From assembly GCA_963792875.1 (NCBI GenBank), contig CAWBXV010000003.1:124001-188000 (forward strand): a stretch of 64,000 nucleotides of DNA, given 5' to 3'. This stretch comes from JAHEGP01 sp963792875. Lineage in GTDB: Bacteria > Pseudomonadota > Gammaproteobacteria > Pseudomonadales > JAHEGP01. Below are positions 17,105 through 26,540 of the stretch, piece by piece. Position 1 is the stretch's first letter, and the number at the start of each line of letters is the position of its first letter. A program made the translations under genes and the position numbers. Below the pieces are notes generated by a model. The model ran no database searches. It had not been told where the DNA came from and saw only the letters and a list, made by a program, of their open reading frames with translations.

Positions 17105-19159
17105 ATGAAGCAAGTGATCTGTGTCAGCCTGGGCGCTTCCGAGCAGGATTACGAATTTGATACTGAGTTTCTCGACCAGCCCTTTCACATCAGACGAATA
17201 GGCACTGATGGTGACGATACGGCGGCCTGGGAACAGCTCCAGCGTTTGCAGTCCCGTTGCGATGCCATCGCGGTCGGCATGGTGACCGATAACTACGAGG
17301 TTGGCGGACGCAACTTCGTCGATGAGCGTACTCGTCGCCTGACCGGCGTTGTGACGCGGGTACCGGTGTCCACCGGGTCGCGTTTGCGCAATCTGCTTCA
17401 GTGTCGCGCTGTCCGCCACGTGCAGAGGTCTCTGGTCAACTATTTCAATAATAACAGGGTGTTGTTCCTCTCGGGCATCGCCAACTATCCGCTGGCCGCA
17501 ACACTTGCCGAATACACGCCAAACCTCAGGTTCGCAGACGCTATTCTGCAGGCTGGTGTGCCCAAGCTGCTGACCTCTCTGCGTGCGCTTGAGCTCTATG
17601 CCTTAGGTCAGCACAGCCTGAATCGCTATACCCCGGAGATGGTTCGTGAGGTTCGTGAGCGCGTACCGACGTTGAGCCTTGTGCAGAAGCGGTTGATAAG
17701 CAAGGCGATGGGTGACGCCCACGTAGTCGTCGGGACGATCGCCGATATCATCGGTTTCGGCAGCGCTCGGAGCCTTGAAGGAAAGACCCTGATCTCTTCC
17801 ATGGTTACAGACGCGGACGTCGAGCGCCTGCGTGAAATGAAGGTCAATCTGGTCATCGATGTCACACCGCAGCTGTTTGGCCGTGTGGTGGGGCTCAGCG
17901 TTATCGAGGCCATGATCCTAGCCGCGTCGTCTGTGCCTGCGGGTGAGCTCTCGTCCGAGGATATCTACGAAATCATCCGCGAATTAGACATCGAGCCGCG
18001 TTTGATCCATCCCACCGGTGAATTCAAGCTGATCCGCCGCTTTGCCTTCGTCGTGCACCCGCTGTCTCAGGAATATATACGCAACGTCACCCCCATTCCG
18101 AAAAAGCTGGCCGTCAGGCCCCTCATGGACACACTGGAGAAGAGCTTTGCCTATGCGCCGCCGATGGTATATAGCGAAGTCAGCGGCATCCGCTCCCCAA
18201 CCGGGGCGGAGGCGGAGGGCTGGCTGATCACCGTTGGTGGCACGCCGAAGGAAATGCTGTCGCACAGCCCGGAGTTCACCTACAGGAGGCTGCTCGCTGC
18301 GGCAAAGATGGCGGAGAAGCTTGGGGCTCAGATCATGGGCCTCGGCGCCTTCACCAAAGTTGTCGGTGACGCCGGCATCACCGTAGCCCGGCGAGCGACC
18401 ATTCCAATTACCACTGGTAACAGTTACAGCGCCTCCGGCGCGCTGTGGGCGGCCACCGATGCCATGCGTCGGTTAAAGCTCGTGGACGAACCCGAGGAGG
18501 GCAAGCGCGTCAAGGCCCGGACCATGGTGGTTGGCGCCACCGGATCAATAGGCTCAGTCTCAGCGCGGCTGATGGCGATGGCCTTTGACGAAGTGGTGAT
18601 CGCCGCACGCGATGAGCGGCGCCTGCGCAAGCTCCAGGCATCGATTCTTGAAGACACTCCGGATGCCAAGGTGACCTGGACCACCGATCCCGATGCCTAC
18701 CTGGCTGATATGGATATGATCGTTACCTCGACCTCTGGCGCGGGCAAGAAAATCCTCGACATCATGAAGGTCAAGCCCGGCTGCGTCATTACCGATGTTG
18801 CGCGGCCACTGGACCTGCCCGCCAGCGAGGTTGCGAAGCGCCCCGACGTGCTGGTTGTCGAGTCGGGTGAAATCGAGCTGCCGGGCGACTTGCAGATGCG
18901 CTCCATCAAGCTGCCGAAGAACGTGGTGTTTGCCTGCATGGCCGAGACCATCGCGCTGGCGCTGGAAGGTCGCTTTGAGGTGTTCACGATTGGCCGCAAT
19001 ACCGAGTGGTATAAGGTCAAGGAAATCTACAAGCTCGGCCTCAAGCATGGCATGAAGCTTGCCGCGATATCAGGTGTTAACGGCGTCTACAGTGATCAGG
19101 ACCTGCAGCAGATTCGCAAGCGGGCGATTGAAGCTCGCAAGACCTGGCGGCCACAGTAG
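17105..19159 (+). CDS. Long acyl-ACP reductase-like NAD(P)-binding protein
   Basis: This is a 684-residue protein. The C-terminal 280 residues resemble the cyanobacterial-type fatty aldehyde-forming acyl-ACP reductase. They contain ITTGNSYSASGA (near 435), a Rossmann motif VVGATGSIGS (near 476) and FACMAETIALALEG, whose Cys611 aligns with the cysteine that forms the acyl-thioester in that family, followed by FTIGRN. The first 390 residues are an additional domain I do not recognise; the cyanobacterial enzyme is only about 340 residues long. ATG 17105 is preceded by AGAGGT. With the divergent alcohol dehydrogenase it may form a fatty-aldehyde/alcohol pair. The role of the N-terminal domain is unknown. 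Confidence 0.65.
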   Translation: MKQVICVSLGASEQDYEFDTEFLDQPFHIRRIGTDGDDTAAWEQLQRLQSRCDAIAVGMVTDNYEVGGRNFVDERTRRLTGVVTRVPVSTGSRLRNLLQCRAVRHVQRSLVNYFNNNRVLFLSGIANYPLAATLAEYTPNLRFADAILQAGVPKLLTSLRALELYALGQHSLNRYTPEMVREVRERVPTLSLVQKRLISKAMGDAHVVVGTIADIIGFGSARSLEGKTLISSMVTDADVERLREMKVNLVIDVTPQLFGRVVGLSVIEAMILAASSVPAGELSSEDIYEIIRELDIEPRLIHPTGEFKLIRRFAFVVHPLSQEYIRNVTPIPKKLAVRPLMDTLEKSFAYAPPMVYSEVSGIRSPTGAEAEGWLITVGGTPKEMLSHSPEFTYRRLLAAAKMAEKLGAQIMGLGAFTKVVGDAGITVARRATIPITTGNSYSASGALWAATDAMRRLKLVDEPEEGKRVKARTMVVGATGSIGSVSARLMAMAFDEVVIAARDERRLRKLQASILEDTPDAKVTWTTDPDAYLADMDMIVTSTSGAGKKILDIMKVKPGCVITDVARPLDLPASEVAKRPDVLVVESGEIELPGDLQMRSIKLPKNVVFACMAETIALALEGRFEVFTIGRNTEWYKVKEIYKLGLKHGMKLAAISGVNGVYSDQDLQQIRKRAIEARKTWRPQ

Positions 19160-19241
19160 GCTGCAGTGGCAGGCGCTTGCAAGCACCACCCAGGAAAACC
19201 GCATGTGGAGGCCAATTCATGGGCACACTGATACCACCTGA

Positions 19242-19256
19242 TCTGGGGTGTCCAAA
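19242..19256. repeat. Terminal inverted repeat of the IS (transposase 3' side)
   Basis: TCTGGGGTGTCCAAA lies 48 bp beyond the transposase stop and matches 15246-15260 in inverted orientation over all 15 bases; identity ends on both sides of it. Placement just outside the 3' end of the transposase is what an IS end requires. Confidence 0.6.
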
Positions 19257-19303
19257 TCACCGCTTTTGGCTTCCCCATGGTTTGGACCTCTGATCAGCCA
19301 CTG

Positions 19304-20252
19304 CTAGGCTGCCTCAGCCACGGGTGTTGGCAGCATCTGGAACGACCGAGATGCTGAGGTTTCCGCCAGGGTTTCCAGCGTCCCGGGATGGGGCAGCACC
19401 TGTCGTCGCTGGGCGAGCAACGAGCGCTTTCCCGCCGTCAGTGCCTGTTGCTCCTTGACGCTGACCTGAAGCACTCGCTCGCTGTCATCGCGGCTCAAGG
19501 TGCCATAGAAGCATGGCAAGCGCAGCGCGATCCGGGTTGCGTCCCTGGTCTGGCCCACGCCCAGCCGCTTGCCGATACCGAACAGAGATTCGAGAGCGTC
19601 CGTGCTGATGGGTAGACCCACCGAGTCCAGGTTCAGGGCGCTGGCGATCGCCAGCTGGTCTTCGGCCCATTGCGTGAATCCCCGGCGGATGGGGGAGGAC
19701 GCGGGGATGACCTCGACCAGTTTCTGGCACGCCTGGTGAGTCTCCTTGTTGAGCCCCTGGTGCTTGAGCACTTGCTGGCAAGCCAGCATGGCCTTGGCAT
19801 CGCGTTGAAAGCGCCTGATGAAGGGCTTGCAGGCAGGGAGTTCATCCAGGTTCGCCCGCAATCGAGCGAGCATCGATCCGGTGGCGGCCTCCCCGCGGGG
19901 GGAGTGCTTCAGCAGCTGATCGGCCCAATTGACCAGGCGATGCAGGTTCATGAAGCGCGCCCTGGTGGAGACTTTGGGTGGCGCCAGACTGGCCAGCATG
20001 GTTTGCTTGAGATGTTTCGATACCCGTCCGCAGGCCGACACAGACGTTGAAAACAGCGGGTGTTCGCCATAGGTGTGCTTGAACAGGTTCGCGATCACAT
20101 GCGACAGATCAGCGATCGCTGGGTAGGGCCGCCCGCGTTCGGCCAGCAGGCAAACGGCCTTGTTGAGGTCGGTGCCGCCATCTTTCAGGATGGCACTGGG
20201 TGCGCCGGTCCTGGCGATCACCCGCTCCAGAAAGTCCGCTATCGAGGCCCCG
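19304..20252 (-). pseudogene. Transposase, 3' half (separated from its 5' half)
   Basis: The open frame enters from the 7-bp repeat and reads SIADFLERVIARTGAPSAIL, then KDGGTDLNKAV with the second catalytic aspartate, and later DALESLFGIGKRLGVG with the catalytic glutamate. The apparent GTG start at 20221 is internal to the gene, not a real start. Together with 14206-14768 it gives 1,512 bp, exactly 504 codons including the stop. Upstream of 20252 the sequence is unrelated. It is not functional in the present arrangement. Confidence 0.75.
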
Positions 20253-20518
20253 TTCCGGGCTGCCCGCCAAAGCGAACTGACCTTTCATTTGTGCTGTTTG
20301 CGGCGCGATCACCACAAAAATCATCCATTGAACCGCCCCAGTTGCACCAGAACCGTGCGGTATCAATGGAACGGCGGCTGTCTATCCCCTCAGAATTTGG
20401 GCTACCATATTGCGTATATTCGTCAGCACTGGTGAGCACGTGACGGCTCACCTTACAGGGAGCAACGCGGTGCCATGGCCAGAATACTGATCAGTCCGAC
20501 GGGCGCTTAGAGCAGAGT
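20253..20518. other. Intergenic stretch right of the integrated segment
   Basis: No supported gene is present. On the minus strand an open frame runs out of this stretch and would continue in frame into 14198-14113 if the integrated segment were removed. A short + strand frame starting MARILISPTGA at 20475 stops before the glycosyltransferase start and may be a decayed upstream piece of that gene. Confidence 0.35.
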
Positions 20519-21613
20519 ATGCCGTTCTCGAATCGCGATTATTCAATCGATGTCATCGGCCCGGTCCATGGCGCTACCGGGTGGGCGACCCACGCGCTGG
20601 GATTTGCCCGGGCGATGAACGAATTGGCGGAGGTGCGTCTGCGGCCGCAGCGAAGGAAGGACGCTTTTCGGGGTCTGTTGAATAACCACCGGGGTATGCT
20701 CTACCGCGGCATCAGCAAGGAGTGCGGTGATTTCGGCGTTGTCATCCACGGCAGGACGCTCTGCCCGCAGCGCTCGTCCAGATGGAATGTCTGGGAAACC
20801 ACCGAACTGCCGGCCCATCAGCAGGAGCTCTGTGACCAGGTCGGGTTTGTCTGGGCCCCGTCGAGCTGGGGGCGGGACAATCTTATCGCCAACGGCATTG
20901 AAGCGCACCGAGTCGCTGTCGTGCCCGAGGGGGTTGACACGGATTTTTTCACGCCGGCGCCGTCCAGAGAGCGATCACAGAGGTTCAGATTCCTTTCGGT
21001 CGGCAAATGGGAAAGCCGCAAATTCACGGATGGCCTGGTGCGCGCCTTCGCGGCCGAATTCAGCCCGCGCGAGGACGTCGAGCTGTATCTTCAAGCGCAC
21101 AATCCGTATATTGCGAACTTCAGCGTTGCTGAGAAACTTGAGCAGACCGGCATATCGAATCTGTCCAATATCGTGATCGGCAAACGGTGCGGCAGGCGCG
21201 CGCTGCGCGCACTGTATCGGTCCGCTGACTGCTTCGTGCTGCCGACCCGTGCCGAGGGCTGGGGTCTGCCGATATTGGAATCAATGGCCTGCGGGGTCCC
21301 GGCGATCGTGACCGGCTACAGTGCCCCACTGGACTACGTAACGGCAGACAACGGGTTTCTGTTGAAGGTGGCGCGCCTGGTCGACGCGCACGACCCGGAC
21401 TTCAACATCTGCACGGGACAATGGGCTGAGCCTGATATTGATCACCTGCGGTTCCTGATGCGTCAATCTTTCCAGAACGCGTCCCAGGTCCGGGAGAGGG
21501 GGCAGGCTGCGCGAAGTGATGTGATGCGTCTGTCCTGGCGCAATTCAGCGCAGATCGCACTTCAGGCGATTGAACGCCACCTGAGCGTTGTGCCGGATCA
21601 GGCGGTGCCGTGA
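20519..21613 (+). CDS. GT4-family glycosyltransferase
   Basis: This 364-residue GT-B fold enzyme transfers a sugar from a nucleotide donor, probably to a surface polysaccharide. The C-terminal domain has the family signature EGWGLPILESMACGVPAI (residues about 246-263) and VPEGVDTDFFTP at the domain boundary. No signal or membrane segment is seen. It stands alone without other polysaccharide genes. Its GC is lower by eye than the rest of the window, and it lies next to the integrated segment, so it may have been acquired separately. Confidence 0.85.
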   Translation: MPFSNRDYSIDVIGPVHGATGWATHALGFARAMNELAEVRLRPQRRKDAFRGLLNNHRGMLYRGISKECGDFGVVIHGRTLCPQRSSRWNVWETTELPAHQQELCDQVGFVWAPSSWGRDNLIANGIEAHRVAVVPEGVDTDFFTPAPSRERSQRFRFLSVGKWESRKFTDGLVRAFAAEFSPREDVELYLQAHNPYIANFSVAEKLEQTGISNLSNIVIGKRCGRRALRALYRSADCFVLPTRAEGWGLPILESMACGVPAIVTGYSAPLDYVTADNGFLLKVARLVDAHDPDFNICTGQWAEPDIDHLRFLMRQSFQNASQVRERGQAARSDVMRLSWRNSAQIALQAIERHLSVVPDQAVP

Positions 21614-21937
21614 TCCTTGGGCCGGCGGGTCGCCGGAACACCCGCGCGACCCGTGCATCATTGCGATCCCTCCAGCAGGCTGGTCAGGCTCAGGCCAGGG
21701 GGTGCTGCGCCCGCAAGGTGGATGCTTTCACGCCATGCCCTCTCTCGCAACGCTGCAGGAGGTGACGTCATCTATCCTGACGCAAGGGGGATATGGTACT
21801 GGCATCCTTCTCATCTCCACAGCCAGAGCAAGATGTTGCCTGGGCCGATCGGGATCGCAGGGCGATCCGGTCAATGGCCCCCGTGCTCAGAATTGCGCAG
21901 ATGACGGCTGCTCACTTGCAGCCAGGGCCCGCTATGG
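21614..21937. other. Gene-free stretch
   Basis: This convergent gap lies between the glycosyltransferase and the BCCT transporter. I see no gene or clear terminator hairpin. Confidence 0.4.
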
Positions 21938-23920
21938 CTATTCGCGTACCACGTGCAGAAAATGCAGGTGTTTCTCATACTGGTCGAGCATGTCGCTCAG
22001 TACCTGTTCCCGAGACCAGTTCATGACGTCGTAGTCCTGCCCCCCTTCGCGCAGATGCACCTCGGCGCGGAAGTACTTGCTGTTCTCATCATCCCCGGTC
22101 TCGCTCAGCGAGAAAGCCGGACGCAAATAGGCTTGCGGCCGCACCTCGTACTCGAAATCGAGCGCTCCGCTCAGGGCGACCTCGAGTCGCACGGCCTGGC
22201 CCTGTTCGTCACGGATAACATCGGCCTCGACCGCCTGCTTCTGAAGTTCGCCGACCATCTCCCGCATGGCCGGATCCACGACTTCGGCGATATAGTGGTT
22301 GACCTGGCTGCGGCTTGGAAACTGCATCGCGTTGCGCAGCCGGCGCTGCCAGGGTATCGGGTTGCGGGCAGCGCGTGGCGCCAGGTTGGCCGCCTGCAGG
22401 CTGTCCCTCTTCTGGATGTCCAGCTGCAGCGCCTCTAGCAGGCCGTAGCAGGCGATCAGCAGCACCAGGGCAAACGGTAACGCGCTGGCGATGGCCACAG
22501 TCTGAAGGGCTGACAGGCCTCCAGCCAGCAGCAGGGCGACCGCGACCAGGCCCATCATTCCCGCCCAGTACATGCGCTGCCAGATCGGTGTCCTGTCGAC
22601 GCCGCCCGAGGACAGCATGTTCACGACCATCGATCCCGAGTCAGCGGAGGTAACGAAGAATACCACCACCATCAGAATCGCCACCGCGGAAAGCAGGTTC
22701 GTCAGCGGGAACTGCTGCAGGAAAACAAACAGTGCAAGCGAACTGTCGGCGCGGATCGCCTCGCTCAGCTCGGTAACACCGTGGTGCAGAATCAGGTCGA
22801 TGGCGCTGTTGCCGAACACCGTCATCCAGGCCAGGGTGAAGCCCGCGGGTACGAACAGCACCCCCATGACGAACTGGCGGATGGTGCGGCCACGGGAAAT
22901 GCGGGCGATAAACATGCCGACAAAGGGTGACCAGGAAATCCACCATCCCCAGTAGAACAGGGTCCAGCCACCGAGCCAGTCCTTGGTATCGTAAGCGTAG
23001 AGATTAAAGGTTTTGCTGACTATTTCGGACAGGTAACTGCCGACATTCTGCACATAGGCCTGCAGCAGCAGCACCGTGGGGCCCAGCGCCAGCACCAGCA
23101 ACATCAAGCCGACGGCCAGCGCCAGATTCAGCTCTGACAAGCGGCGGATGCCCTTCTCCAGACCGGACACCACGGACACCGTCGCCAACAGCGTGATTGC
23201 GATGATCAGCGCAACCTGCGTGTGTGGGCTGATCGGTACGTCGAACAGGTAGTTCAGCCCGGCATTGACCTGGGCGACACCAAAGCCCAACGACGTGGCA
23301 ACGCCAAACACCGTGCCAAGGATCGCGAACACATCGACCGCATGCCCTATTGGGCCGTAGATGCGGTCACCGATCAAGGGGTACAGCGCGCTGCGCAACG
23401 TCAGTGGCAGGCCGTGACGATAGGCGAAATAGGCCAGGATCAAGGCCACCACCGCATAGATCGCCCAGGCGTGCAGACCCCAATGAAAGAAGGTCAGCTT
23501 CATGGCCTCCCGGGCTGCCTCAACAGTACCCCCCTCGCCAACGGGCGGGTCGAGGAAGTGCATGACCGGCTCCGCGACGCCGAAAAACATCAGCCCGATG
23601 CCCATGCCGGCCGAGAACAACATCGCGAACCAGGTCTTCTTGCTGAAATCCGGCGCGGAGTGGTCGGGACCGAGCTTGATATCGCCGAACCGGGATATGC
23701 CGAGTACGGCGACAAACATCAGGATGAGCGCCACGGCCAGGACGTAAAACCAGCCGGCGTAGGCGATGATCGCCGCCTGTAATGCAGCGAAGTGCTTAAC
23801 CGCATGCTCTGGGGCCAGCCCCGCATAGGCTACCAGCGCCAGGATCAGAACGTTAGCCCAGACAAACACAGGGCGATTGACCTGTACTCTCGATACTCGT
23901 TGCTGTTCGTCGACCGGCAT
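21938..23920 (-). CDS. BCCT-family betaine/choline transporter (BetT type)
   Basis: This 660-residue secondary carrier has twelve predicted helices in the first 500 residues. Family hallmarks include GMGIGLMFFGVAEPVMHF and the tryptophan-rich segment WTLFYWGWWISWSPFVGMF that forms the substrate site. A long C-terminal cytoplasmic domain (about 505-660) matches the extended tail of BetT-type choline transporters, which senses osmotic stress. It lies 62 bp downstream of the porin gene on the same strand, so they likely form an import pair. Choline or betaine as substrate is from family knowledge. Confidence 0.9.
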   Translation of the reverse strand: MPVDEQQRVSRVQVNRPVFVWANVLILALVAYAGLAPEHAVKHFAALQAAIIAYAGWFYVLAVALILMFVAVLGISRFGDIKLGPDHSAPDFSKKTWFAMLFSAGMGIGLMFFGVAEPVMHFLDPPVGEGGTVEAAREAMKLTFFHWGLHAWAIYAVVALILAYFAYRHGLPLTLRSALYPLIGDRIYGPIGHAVDVFAILGTVFGVATSLGFGVAQVNAGLNYLFDVPISPHTQVALIIAITLLATVSVVSGLEKGIRRLSELNLALAVGLMLLVLALGPTVLLLQAYVQNVGSYLSEIVSKTFNLYAYDTKDWLGGWTLFYWGWWISWSPFVGMFIARISRGRTIRQFVMGVLFVPAGFTLAWMTVFGNSAIDLILHHGVTELSEAIRADSSLALFVFLQQFPLTNLLSAVAILMVVVFFVTSADSGSMVVNMLSSGGVDRTPIWQRMYWAGMMGLVAVALLLAGGLSALQTVAIASALPFALVLLIACYGLLEALQLDIQKRDSLQAANLAPRAARNPIPWQRRLRNAMQFPSRSQVNHYIAEVVDPAMREMVGELQKQAVEADVIRDEQGQAVRLEVALSGALDFEYEVRPQAYLRPAFSLSETGDDENSKYFRAEVHLREGGQDYDVMNWSREQVLSDMLDQYEKHLHFLHVVRE

Positions 23921-23982
23921 CGCTGCATCTCCCGTGTTGTGGTACGTCCCGCGTGGCTTTCCCCTGCCTGCCCGGCGGCGGA

Positions 23983-25278
23983 TCAGAAGTAATACCCCAG
24001 GTTCAGATTGAAGCGGTAGTTCCAGCGGTCGTTGCCCGAAACCCCCCAGTCGCCGACGCCGTCCGCGACCGCGTAGTTGTCGCCTTCGTTGCCGACGAAC
24101 AGGTTGCCGTTGGACCAGGCCAGATCGGTATAGATATACCAGCCGCCACTGGCCCAGGCAGCCCCGGCGACCAGCAGCTGGCTGTCGTTGAAGTCGCCCT
24201 CGTCCTTGATCACGCTGCTGTACTCAAGGTACGGCAGCACGTAGTCCAGCCACACAAAATTGGGGGCATCGACGCGGTAGCTCACCGACACTGCCGGCAA
24301 CCAGGCTTTGCTCGCGGTCAGCCAGGCGAAGTCGTAGGCGCCCGAGGGGAACAGCGCGTCCGTGCCCCAGGGGTTGTCGGCATCGATGCGCACCTCGTAG
24401 CGCGTCAGCTGACTGGCCACGGTCAGCGCGCCGATCGCGTTGACCATGTGCACGGACAACGCCCAGTGGTCGCCGTCGTCGACTTCATCGCCGTCGAGCT
24501 GGCCATATTCGGCAGACAGGCCGACGTCGGCCGGGAAGGGCAGGCCATCGTAGACCGCGCGCAGGTTGAACTGGTTGCGCTCGCGGTAGCCGTTGGTCGC
24601 GGCGGCGACAATGCTGCCGTCATCGGCGATGGCCGAGTTCCAGACCACGGCGTCGTACCCGTAGCGGGCGCTGCCGACACTGTTGCCGTTGCCGTTGGGC
24701 TCACTGCGCATGAACCAGGCAAGGTCGAACGCCCAGGCGCCGGTCCGGGCCGTGTAGTTGATGCCCAGGTCCATGTCGTCAACGAGGCCGACGTAGTAGT
24801 GCTGATCGAAGAACCACGACTGCGATACGCCGTAGGGGCCGGGCCCGAACGGCACCCGGGTCAGACCGGCCCTCAGTTCGCTATGTTCGTTGAACGCATA
24901 GCCCAGCCAGCCGCTGTGCAGGAAGTTATAGCCGTCGTACCAGCGGTACTCGAGCGCCCCTGTCCACTGGCCGTAGCGCAGTTCCAGGTTGATGCGAAAA
25001 GTGTCCAGCTCAAAATTGCCGGTGCCTCGCGACGGGCCCTCGACGTCGGTCTCATAGCTGCCCTGAATAAAGTTCACCCGCATCGCCCCGCCCAGCCGCA
25101 GCGGGCCCAGCCAGAAACCGTCGGCGCGCTCGGCCGATGCCTCCAACTCGTCCAGGCGCGCCTGGGCTGCGTCGCGTTCGCGCCGAACCTCCTCCAGTTC
25201 AAACGTCAGCGCCGATGTCTCGGTGGCAGGCTCTGAAGCACCCGCCGGGGCGCTGAGGCTCAGGACTGCTATGGCCAT
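23983..25278 (-). CDS. Outer-membrane porin-like beta-barrel protein
   Basis: This is a 431-residue exported protein. It has a signal peptide (MAIAVLSLSAPAGA-S), a short coiled-coil region (about 25-50, FELEEVRRERDAAQARLDEL) and then alternating amphipathic strands, ending in the terminal phenylalanine typical of outer-membrane barrels (NLGYYF). The start at 25278 is chosen because AAAAGG lies 6 bp upstream; the frame is open to GTG 25482, which has no ribosome site. The coiled coil before the barrel recalls trimeric OprP/P-O-type porins. It is likely cotranscribed with the BCCT carrier downstream. Confidence 0.8.
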   Translation of the reverse strand: MAIAVLSLSAPAGASEPATETSALTFELEEVRRERDAAQARLDELEASAERADGFWLGPLRLGGAMRVNFIQGSYETDVEGPSRGTGNFELDTFRINLELRYGQWTGALEYRWYDGYNFLHSGWLGYAFNEHSELRAGLTRVPFGPGPYGVSQSWFFDQHYYVGLVDDMDLGINYTARTGAWAFDLAWFMRSEPNGNGNSVGSARYGYDAVVWNSAIADDGSIVAAATNGYRERNQFNLRAVYDGLPFPADVGLSAEYGQLDGDEVDDGDHWALSVHMVNAIGALTVASQLTRYEVRIDADNPWGTDALFPSGAYDFAWLTASKAWLPAVSVSYRVDAPNFVWLDYVLPYLEYSSVIKDEGDFNDSQLLVAGAAWASGGWYIYTDLAWSNGNLFVGNEGDNYAVADGVGDWGVSGNDRWNYRFNLNLGYYF

Positions 25279-26083
25279 GGCACGCCTTTTTGCTGCAGGG
25301 TGGGGCCCGTGGCGATAGTCAGTCCCCGTCAGCGCTGTGTCCGCTTTGTCGTTGCCCGGCCATGGCCGCTGAGTCCAGGTCGCTGGCGTCCGGGTGGTGC
25401 GCTGTCTTCTTTGCGGGTGGCTCTGACGGTCCGGGGAGCCGGCGTCGAGTAGCGGCGATGCGGAGATAGGCCAGGTGTTCACTATCTGCGCGACTCGCTA
25501 AGAGCTGAAAGTATCATTGCCTGCTCTCCTGCGTGCAGTTAACCGGATTGACGCGCCAAATCACCCTGCTGCGGGATCGTTGCTTCTTTGAGCCATCAGG
25601 CGGGCGCATCGGACGGTAAGTCCTAAGCCTACCAGCAATTCCCGCTATAACCAAAATGGGAGCCCCTCAGTCTCGCTGCATAGCGCCTTGCTGCATCGCC
25701 TCGCGCCCGGCAATTGTTGAGTGACAATCATCGGGGCCGGTCAACCGCATCGGGTTGATTCCGGCGGGACGGCCGGCAGTGGCGGTCTGAATGGATCGGC
25801 CGGGTTTTGGGGCGGTTTTCCGGCGGGGCAGGGGCAATGATTGGACGTCGATCCAGTAATTGCCGGTTGCGGGGATGGTGCGGTTCATTTACGCTATGCG
25901 CCCTTTGACGGCGCCGGAAGGGCGGCGGCCTGCGGGACGACGCAATGAGCACCCGGGCAAGACCCGCCGCGGGGGGCCGTTTCGAGCGTGTGCATCCCGT
26001 GCCGGCGTGATGCCGGGCAGCTGGCGTCTTCGATGACCAGGGTGGCGCCACCACCACAGCGCCCGCGGGCTGAATGAGGTCGT
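25279..26083. other. Long divergent intergenic region
   Basis: About 800 bp between the porin (minus) and the small membrane protein (plus). It should hold promoters for both. I find no RNA gene, repeat array or convincing coding frame; the open frames present are GC-driven. Confidence 0.4.
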
Positions 26084-26509
26084 TTGATGAGAGAACAGGT
26101 GAGGCGAAAGCTGGTGTTTCATGCCGGCATGGTCATTACCCTCGGGATGCTGTCGGGTATTCCGCTGGCCATGACCGCGCTGGGCTATCTGGAGTCGCAA
26201 GTGTCCGACTGGACGCTGAGCCATATGGAGGGCCTGGTCAACGGCCTGCTGATGCTCGCCGTGGCCGCGGCCGGCGGCCTGCTGTACCTGACCCCGAAGC
26301 AGGGTGCGGCCCTCTACGGGTGCATCCTGTTCACCGGCTACAGCAATGCGCTCTACGGCTGGGTGAGAGGCGTCAGCGGTCAGGCGGGAATGGATTTTGC
26401 CGCGCCGATCAGCAATCAGATCGCCGCTCTGCTCGGTGGGTTGCCGATCGTTACCGCGTTTATCGCCATAGCGCTGCTGATGCTTGGCGCGAGCCGGCAC
26501 AGCCAGTAA
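26084..26509 (+). CDS. Four-helix membrane protein, HabA/styrene-oxide-isomerase-like
   Basis: This 141-residue protein has four predicted helices. The first helix begins RKLVFHAGMVITLGMLSG, and the second is preceded by HMEGLVNGLLML. This layout is shared with small membrane isomerases such as hydroxylaminobenzene mutase and styrene oxide isomerase, where histidines near the helix starts matter. Homology is judged by pattern only, so the catalytic role is tentative. The next gene starts 31 bp downstream. Confidence 0.55.
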   Translation: MMREQVRRKLVFHAGMVITLGMLSGIPLAMTALGYLESQVSDWTLSHMEGLVNGLLMLAVAAAGGLLYLTPKQGAALYGCILFTGYSNALYGWVRGVSGQAGMDFAAPISNQIAALLGGLPIVTAFIAIALLMLGASRHSQ

Positions 26510-26540
26510 TTCCCGTCCATCGCCTGCAGGGCCGACTGCC

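Larger units (their letters stand above)
14199..20252. mobile_element. Circularly permuted IS-carrying segment (integrated circle candidate)
   Basis: GGCCCCG occurs at 14199-14205 and at 20246-20252. Each copy cuts a transposase reading frame at the same codon: the 5' half lies at the left end and the 3' half at the right end, both on the minus strand. Joining the two ends (20245, GGCCCCG, 14206) restores one 503-codon frame. The rejoined IS would be bounded by the 15-bp inverted repeats at 19242 and 15260 and be about 2.07 kb. The remaining 4 kb carries an alcohol dehydrogenase and an acyl-reductase-like gene of visibly lower GC than the neighbours. The simplest reading is a circle of one IS plus cargo integrated through a 7-bp homology. 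Confidence 0.65.

Noticed and set aside
14199..20252. Ordinary composite transposon flanked by two independently truncated IS copies
   Set aside because: Both copies would have to be cut at the same codon with the same 7 bp; the exact in-frame complementarity makes one permuted IS simpler. Kept as the main alternative.
23222..25236. Long plus-strand ORFs opposite the BCCT carrier and porin
   Set aside because: They mirror well-supported minus-strand genes and lack protein-like features.
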